DNA of 64,000 nucleotides. It comes from Aliarcobacter faecis (GTDB lineage Bacteria; Campylobacterota; Campylobacteria; Campylobacterales; Arcobacteraceae). Positions 59,761 through 64,000 of the stretch are shown in pieces. The stretch lies in NCBI RefSeq assembly GCF_013201705.1, contig NZ_CP053837.1, forward strand, positions 1,054,001 through 1,118,000, written 5' to 3'. Positions within the stretch are counted from its first letter, which is position 1; each line of letters opens with the position of its first letter. The translations under genes and the position numbers were made by a program. The notes under the pieces are model-generated. The model saw nothing but the letters and a program-made list of their open reading frames with translations. It did no database searches and was not told the origin of the DNA.

Positions 59761-60255
59761 ATGACTGATAAAGAAGAGATTATTAAAAAAGAGAAAAAGA
59801 ATTTTAGACCAAATGTTGCAGCTATTATATTATCATCTAAATATCCAGCTAAGTGTGAGATTTTCATAGCTTCAAGAACAGATATAACAAATGCTTGGCA
59901 ATTCCCACAAGGTGGAATTGATAAGGGCGAAAGTACTAAAGAGGCTTTGTTTAGAGAACTTGAAGAGGAGATTGGAACAAGAGATGTTGAGATAATTGCA
60001 GAGTATCCAACTTGGGTCTCTTATGAATTCCCTCCAGTAATTGCTCAAAAAATGTACCCTTATGATGGGCAAAAACAAAAATACTATTTAGTAAAACTAA
60101 AACAAGGTGCAAAAATCAATATAAACACAGAAATTCCAGAGTTTAGTGAGTATAAATTTGTACCAACAAAAGAGATTTATGAATATATAACTTTTTTTAA
60201 AAGAACTGTTTATAAACAAGTTTTAAAGTATTTTAAAGATGAGGGATATATTTAA
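59761..60255 (+). CDS. rppH: RNA pyrophosphohydrolase (Nudix)
   Basis: RppH removes pyrophosphate from mRNA 5' ends. The 164 residues start FRPNVAAIILS and hold the Nudix box, with GGIDKGES followed by ELEEEIG. WQFPQGG and WVSYEFPP match the RppH group rather than general Nudix enzymes. AAGGAAA ribosome site; lysC follows after 19 bases. Confidence 0.93.
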   Translation: MTDKEEIIKKEKKNFRPNVAAIILSSKYPAKCEIFIASRTDITNAWQFPQGGIDKGESTKEALFRELEEEIGTRDVEIIAEYPTWVSYEFPPVIAQKMYPYDGQKQKYYLVKLKQGAKININTEIPEFSEYKFVPTKEIYEYITFFKRTVYKQVLKYFKDEGYI

Positions 60256-60274
60256 GAAAAGGAAAGAAAATTAG

Positions 60275-61486
60275 ATGTTAAAAGTACTTAAATTTGGTGG
60301 AACAAGTGTTGGAGCATTGGATAGAATTGCTAATGTTGCAAATATCATCAAAAAAATGAAAGATGAAGGACATGATGTAATTGCTATTGTTTCAGCAATG
60401 AGTGGTGAAACAAATAAGTTGATAGAGTATGCTGAATATTATACAAAAACTCCTGAACCCAAAGAGATGGATATGCTTTTAAGTGCTGGGGAAAGAGTAA
60501 CTTCTGCACTTTTATCAATTGCATTAAATAGTATGGGGTATAAAACTATCTCTATGAGTGGAAGAGAAGCTGGAATTTTAACAGATAACTCTCACACAAA
60601 AGCAAGAATAGAAAAAATTGATACTTCAAATATGCAAAAAGCTTTAAAAGAGGGAAATACTATTATAGTTGCAGGATTTCAAGGAGTAACTCTTGATGGT
60701 TCAAGAATTACAACTTTGGGTCGAGGTGGAAGTGATTTATCTGCTGTTGCTATTGCAGGAGCTATAAAAGCTGATGTTTGTGAGATTTATACAGATGTTG
60801 ATGGTATTTATACAACAGATCCACGAATTGAGCCAAAAGCAAAAAAACTAGAAAAAATCTCTTATGATGAGATGCTAGAACTTGCAAGTTTAGGAGCAAA
60901 AGTTTTACAAAATAGATCTGTTGAAATGGCAAAAAAATTGAATGTAAATTTAGTATCAAGAAGTAGCTTTACACCTGATGTAGAGGGAACATTAATCACA
61001 AATGAAGAGGAAATTATGGAAAAACCAATAGTAAGTGGAATAGCTTTAGATAAAAATCAAGTTAGAGTTGGAATGTATGGAGTTATAGATAAACCAGGTG
61101 TTGCTAGTGCAATATTTACAGCACTTGCTGATGCAAATATAAATGTAGATATGATAGTTCAAACAAGAGGACTTGATGGAACAACTGATTTAGATTTTAC
61201 AGTTCCAACAACTGATTTAGAAATTTGTAAAAAAGTTATGGAACAGTTTAGCCTACAAGCAAAAAATATTGACTATAATGAAGCAATTTGTAAAGTTTCA
61301 ATAGTTGGTGTTGGTATGAAATCTCATACAGGAGTCGCTTCAAAAGCATTTACTGCTTTAGCAAATGAAAATATAAATATAAGAATTATCTCTACAAGTG
61401 AGATTAAAATATCTATGATTATTGAAGAAAAATATGCTGAATTAGCTGTACGAGCTTTACACGACGCATACGAACTGGATAAATAA
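60275..61486 (+). CDS. lysC: Aspartate kinase
   Basis: LysC phosphorylates aspartate, the first step toward lysine, threonine, methionine and diaminopimelate. The 403 residues have KFGGTSVG at the N-terminus, the GRGGSDLSAVAIA motif near 150 and two ACT domains at the C-terminus (VGMYGVIDKPGVASAIF and VSIVGVGMKSHTGVA), which sense end product. It leads the hobA-holB-folP run, spaced by one base from hobA. Confidence 0.96.
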   Translation: MLKVLKFGGTSVGALDRIANVANIIKKMKDEGHDVIAIVSAMSGETNKLIEYAEYYTKTPEPKEMDMLLSAGERVTSALLSIALNSMGYKTISMSGREAGILTDNSHTKARIEKIDTSNMQKALKEGNTIIVAGFQGVTLDGSRITTLGRGGSDLSAVAIAGAIKADVCEIYTDVDGIYTTDPRIEPKAKKLEKISYDEMLELASLGAKVLQNRSVEMAKKLNVNLVSRSSFTPDVEGTLITNEEEIMEKPIVSGIALDKNQVRVGMYGVIDKPGVASAIFTALADANINVDMIVQTRGLDGTTDLDFTVPTTDLEICKKVMEQFSLQAKNIDYNEAICKVSIVGVGMKSHTGVASKAFTALANENINIRIISTSEIKISMIIEEKYAELAVRALHDAYELDK

Positions 61487-61487
61487 T

Positions 61488-62039
61488 TTGCAAGAATTTT
61501 TAAATTGGACAGTTGATACAATCAGGGAAGATAGACTTATATCTCCTTGGTTGGAAGAGAAAAAATTTGAGTGGACTCCAATAGTTGCTAGAAATATAAC
61601 AAATATTTTGGATAAAAACTTCTCTATTATTGTAATAACTGATAAAGAGAGAGAGTGGTTTTTAAGTTATATTTTGTCAAATATAAACTCTTCAAAACTA
61701 AATAGACCTTTTTTACCATTTTATGATTTTAGATCTTTTTATAGATATATTGATGGTGTAAAATCTGATGATGATATCTCAAATATAAGAGATATGTTAA
61801 ATATCTCTTTTCCAAATGGATATAGTTTTTGGTATATAGGTAAAAGCCAAGATAATAGAGCAAATATTGCTAAAATGTCAAAAAATTCATTTCTTTGGCT
61901 TTTTGATGAAGAGAAACAAGATGCTTTTAATCTAAAATCAAATGATGAAGCTTTAGATATGAAGCTTTTACAAATGTTTAGATTATATAATAAAACTTTA
62001 AGTGCTGCACTTTTTGCACAAATAAATGTGGAAAATTAA
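61488..62039 (+). CDS. hobA: DnaA-binding replication initiation protein HobA
   Basis: HobA organises DnaA at the origin and is specific to Campylobacterota. The 183 residues start QEFLNWTVDTIREDRLISPW and continue with EEKKFEWTPI, as in known HobA. TTG is used as start, one base after the lysC stop. No other start gives the conserved N-terminus. Confidence 0.92.
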   Translation: MQEFLNWTVDTIREDRLISPWLEEKKFEWTPIVARNITNILDKNFSIIVITDKEREWFLSYILSNINSSKLNRPFLPFYDFRSFYRYIDGVKSDDDISNIRDMLNISFPNGYSFWYIGKSQDNRANIAKMSKNSFLWLFDEEKQDAFNLKSNDEALDMKLLQMFRLYNKTLSAALFAQINVEN

Positions 62040-62041
62040 TC

Positions 62042-62665
62042 TTGCAAGAGTTCTTTTTTAAATCTCATATTTTACTTGTAGATGATATAGAGGAGAGTTT
62101 AAATAAACAAATAACTCTTTATCCAAAACACTCAATAAGAGTTATTAAAAATGAGGAAAAAGATGAGTTTCAAATAGCCCAAGCTCAAATGGCTATAAAA
62201 GAGGCTTATATTGCAACAAGTGAAATAAAATATCTTTTTTTGTGTGGAGCAACTTTTAGAGTTGAAGCACAAAATGCTTTACTTAAAATTTTAGAAGAGC
62301 CACCATTAAATATTGTTTTTATTATATTAACAAACTTAAAAAACACCCTGCTTCCAACAATTTATTCAAGATTACCATATAAAAATCTAAGAAGTTTTGA
62401 ATTAAAGAATGAATCATCTTTAGATATTAAAAGATTGGATTTAAAAGATATTTATAATTTTTTAAAAGATAATCAAAAAATTTCAAAAGATGAAACAAAA
62501 ATAGTTCTTGAAGAGATTTTAATAAAAGTAAAGAATGAAAAAATTGAGTTAAAAGAGAAAGAACTTGAAGTTTTCTCAAAATCTGTAAAACTTCTTGATT
62601 TAAATTCAAAACCTATAAATATTTTAACCCTTCTTCTTTTAACTTTATTTAATAAAAAGATTTAA
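62042..62665 (+). CDS. holB: DNA polymerase III delta-prime-like subunit, short form
   Basis: The 207 residues correspond to the AAA+ core of HolB-type clamp-loader subunits. FLFLCGATFRVEAQNALLKILEEPPLNIVFIILT is the typical sensor region, split here at A-L-L-K-I-L-E-E-P-P. The chain is much shorter than the usual 300 or more, as in other Campylobacterota, lacking the collar domain. It starts with TTG two bases after hobA and is coupled to folP. Confidence 0.85.
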   Translation: MQEFFFKSHILLVDDIEESLNKQITLYPKHSIRVIKNEEKDEFQIAQAQMAIKEAYIATSEIKYLFLCGATFRVEAQNALLKILEEPPLNIVFIILTNLKNTLLPTIYSRLPYKNLRSFELKNESSLDIKRLDLKDIYNFLKDNQKISKDETKIVLEEILIKVKNEKIELKEKELEVFSKSVKLLDLNSKPINILTLLLLTLFNKKI

Positions 62666-62667
62666 TT

Positions 62668-63810
62668 ATGCAAATTTATAAAATTTCATTAAATGATGCT
62701 AATAATTTTTTAACAAAACTAAATTGTGATAAAAGTGGAGTTAAAATAATGTCTAAAAAGACAAAAATTCATACTCTATTTATAAAAAATCTTCATGTTG
62801 GAGCTGCAAATATTCTAAAACAAGATGCTCTTTCTATTGGTGCTGATTTAGCTGTTCCTGAAGGTGTTGTAGTTGCAAGAGATAAATATGTAGATGTATT
62901 ACTAATAGGAACAACAAAACATATTGAGATTCTAAGTAAAAAAGAGTTAGCCCAACCTTTTGGACTAAAAGAGTTAGCAAAAAATTTAAAAGATTTTATA
63001 AAAGAGCAAAACTATCCTACAAAAATAATGGGTGTTCTAAATGCAAATGAAGACTCTTTTTTCAAAAATAGTAGATTTGATAACTCTAGTGCTCTAATTA
63101 GAATTGAAAAGATGATAGAAGATGGGGCTAATATTATAGATATTGGTGGTGTTTCAAGTCGCCCTGGAAGTATTTATGTAGGAGAAGATGAAGAGTTAAA
63201 AAGAGTTAAAGATATTATTGATTTAATTTATAAGGGAAAATATTTTGAGAAAGTAGAATTTTCTATTGATTCATATTCACCAAAAACTATTGAGTATGCT
63301 TTAAATAGCGGATTTAAAATAGTAAATGATATTACAGGTTTAGAAAATGATGAAGTTTGTAAACTTGCTAAAAAATATAGTGCAAAAGCTATAATTATGC
63401 ATATGCAGAATGATCCACAAACTATGCAAAATGAGCCAAAATATGAAAATATTATGCTCGAAATTGATACTTTTTTTAATAAAAGAGTTGAAAAAGCTAA
63501 AAGTTTTGGAATAGAAGATCTAATTTTAGATGTTGGAATTGGTTTTGGAAAAAATTTAGAGCATAATTTAACACTTATAAAAAATCTTGAACATTTTAAA
63601 CACTTTGGATATGAACTTTTAATAGGTGCTAGTAGAAAATCTATGATAAATATGATAACTCCAACTGCTATTGAAGATAGACTTAGTGGAACTTTGGCTA
63701 TTCATTTAGAGTCTTTAAGAAATGGTGCAAGTATTATTAGATGTCATGATGTAAAAGAACACTTTCAAGCTATTAAAGTTTTTGAAGCTATAAATCAAGA
63801 TTATAAATAA
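62668..63810 (+). CDS. folP: Dihydropteroate synthase, epsilon-type long form
   Basis: FolP condenses p-aminobenzoate with the pterin pyrophosphate in folate synthesis. The first 110 residues are an extension typical of Campylobacterota. The TIM-barrel then shows MGVLNANEDSFF (pterin site), DIGGVSSRPGS, NDITGL and the late GASRKSMI and LAIHLESLRNGASIIRCHDV motifs. MGVLNANEDSF replaces the common M-G-V-x-N-x-T-P-D-S-F. Confidence 0.93.
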   Translation: MQIYKISLNDANNFLTKLNCDKSGVKIMSKKTKIHTLFIKNLHVGAANILKQDALSIGADLAVPEGVVVARDKYVDVLLIGTTKHIEILSKKELAQPFGLKELAKNLKDFIKEQNYPTKIMGVLNANEDSFFKNSRFDNSSALIRIEKMIEDGANIIDIGGVSSRPGSIYVGEDEELKRVKDIIDLIYKGKYFEKVEFSIDSYSPKTIEYALNSGFKIVNDITGLENDEVCKLAKKYSAKAIIMHMQNDPQTMQNEPKYENIMLEIDTFFNKRVEKAKSFGIEDLILDVGIGFGKNLEHNLTLIKNLEHFKHFGYELLIGASRKSMINMITPTAIEDRLSGTLAIHLESLRNGASIIRCHDVKEHFQAIKVFEAINQDYK

Positions 63811-63891
63811 AATCCCCATTATTACAATTATTCAACAATTTTTAGATAAAATTTCACAATTTTTTAATTATACAGTAGGAGATATATGTAA

Positions 63892-64000
63892 ATGAGTGCA
63901 TCTATATTCAGAGAGTACGATATTAGAGGAATTTTTCAAAAAGAGTTAAATGAAAATATTGTAAAAAAAATTGGTTTTTATTTGGCAAAAGCTTTATTAA
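63892..64000 (+). CDS. Phosphomannomutase/phosphoglucomutase, 5' end (partial)
   Basis: The first 36 codons, cut by the window end, read MSASIFREYDIRGIFQKEL. The R-E-Y-D-I-R-G-I segment is the N-terminal signature of the alpha-D-phosphohexomutase group (ManB/AlgC). It lies about 80 bases after folP with an AGGAGAT ribosome site, so it probably has its own promoter or ends the same operon. Confidence 0.85.
   Translation, partial: MSASIFREYDIRGIFQKELNENIVKKIGFYLAKALL

Noticed and set aside
1-64000. tRNA or rRNA genes
   Set aside because: I looked for tRNA-like T-loop (GGTTCGA-type) sequences and conserved rRNA segments in the gaps, including around the dif sites, and saw none; a tRNA finder would be needed to be certain.

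Overview
The window is very AT-rich, densely coded chromosomal DNA from a Campylobacterota bacterium, most likely Arcobacter/Aliarcobacter. Supporting genes include HobA, an epsilon-type FolP, a short delta-prime-like clamp-loader protein and a single XerH-type recombinase beside a dif site. The species assignment is inference; no rRNA or tRNA gene was found to confirm it.

Region 1 (1-29.8 kb) is ordinary chromosome. It holds riboswitch-controlled ribB, a transglutaminase-GNAT fusion, a FecI/FecR/TonB-receptor signalling set and a ferritin-VIT1 iron transporter. A long [NiFe]-hydrogenase maturation cluster follows (hypF, B, C, D, E, A, with several inserted genes), joined to an ECF-type nickel transporter. 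Next come a complete D-alanylation operon (dltC-dltD-dltX-dltB-dltA), unusual for a Gram-negative, then argG, trpD, tsaE, lptB and ribBA.

Region 2 (29.8-53.9 kb) is the striking part. Two related mobile elements of about 12.0 kb each sit head to head between ribBA and xerH. They form an inverted repeat of about 11.4 kb per arm around a unique centre of about 1.06 kb. Three dif-like sites with the same six-base core mark the left end, the middle and the right end. Each element encodes a winged-helix-like regulator, a run of small proteins, a Rep_trans/RstA-like replication initiator, a small HTH protein, a GH24 lysozyme, a holin-like protein, several unrecognised proteins, a compact 132-residue protein behind its own strong promoter, and a collagen-like repeat spike protein. 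I see no terminase, portal, tail protein or Zot/pI ATPase, so this looks like a small, probably tailless phage of a type I do not recognise that uses the host XerH/dif system. The two copies are near-identical in long blocks. They differ in the regulator, the N-terminal 280 residues of one 344-residue protein and a two-gene cassette. The middle dif core points the opposite way to the outer two, suggesting that recombination between the arms has flipped the centre, or that the assembly could not fix its orientation.

Region 3 (53.9-64 kb) returns to chromosome: xerH, two small unknown genes, an M3 peptidase, prmC and hemW on the minus strand, then rppH, lysC, hobA, a holB-like gene, folP and the start of a phosphomannomutase/phosphoglucomutase gene on the plus strand.
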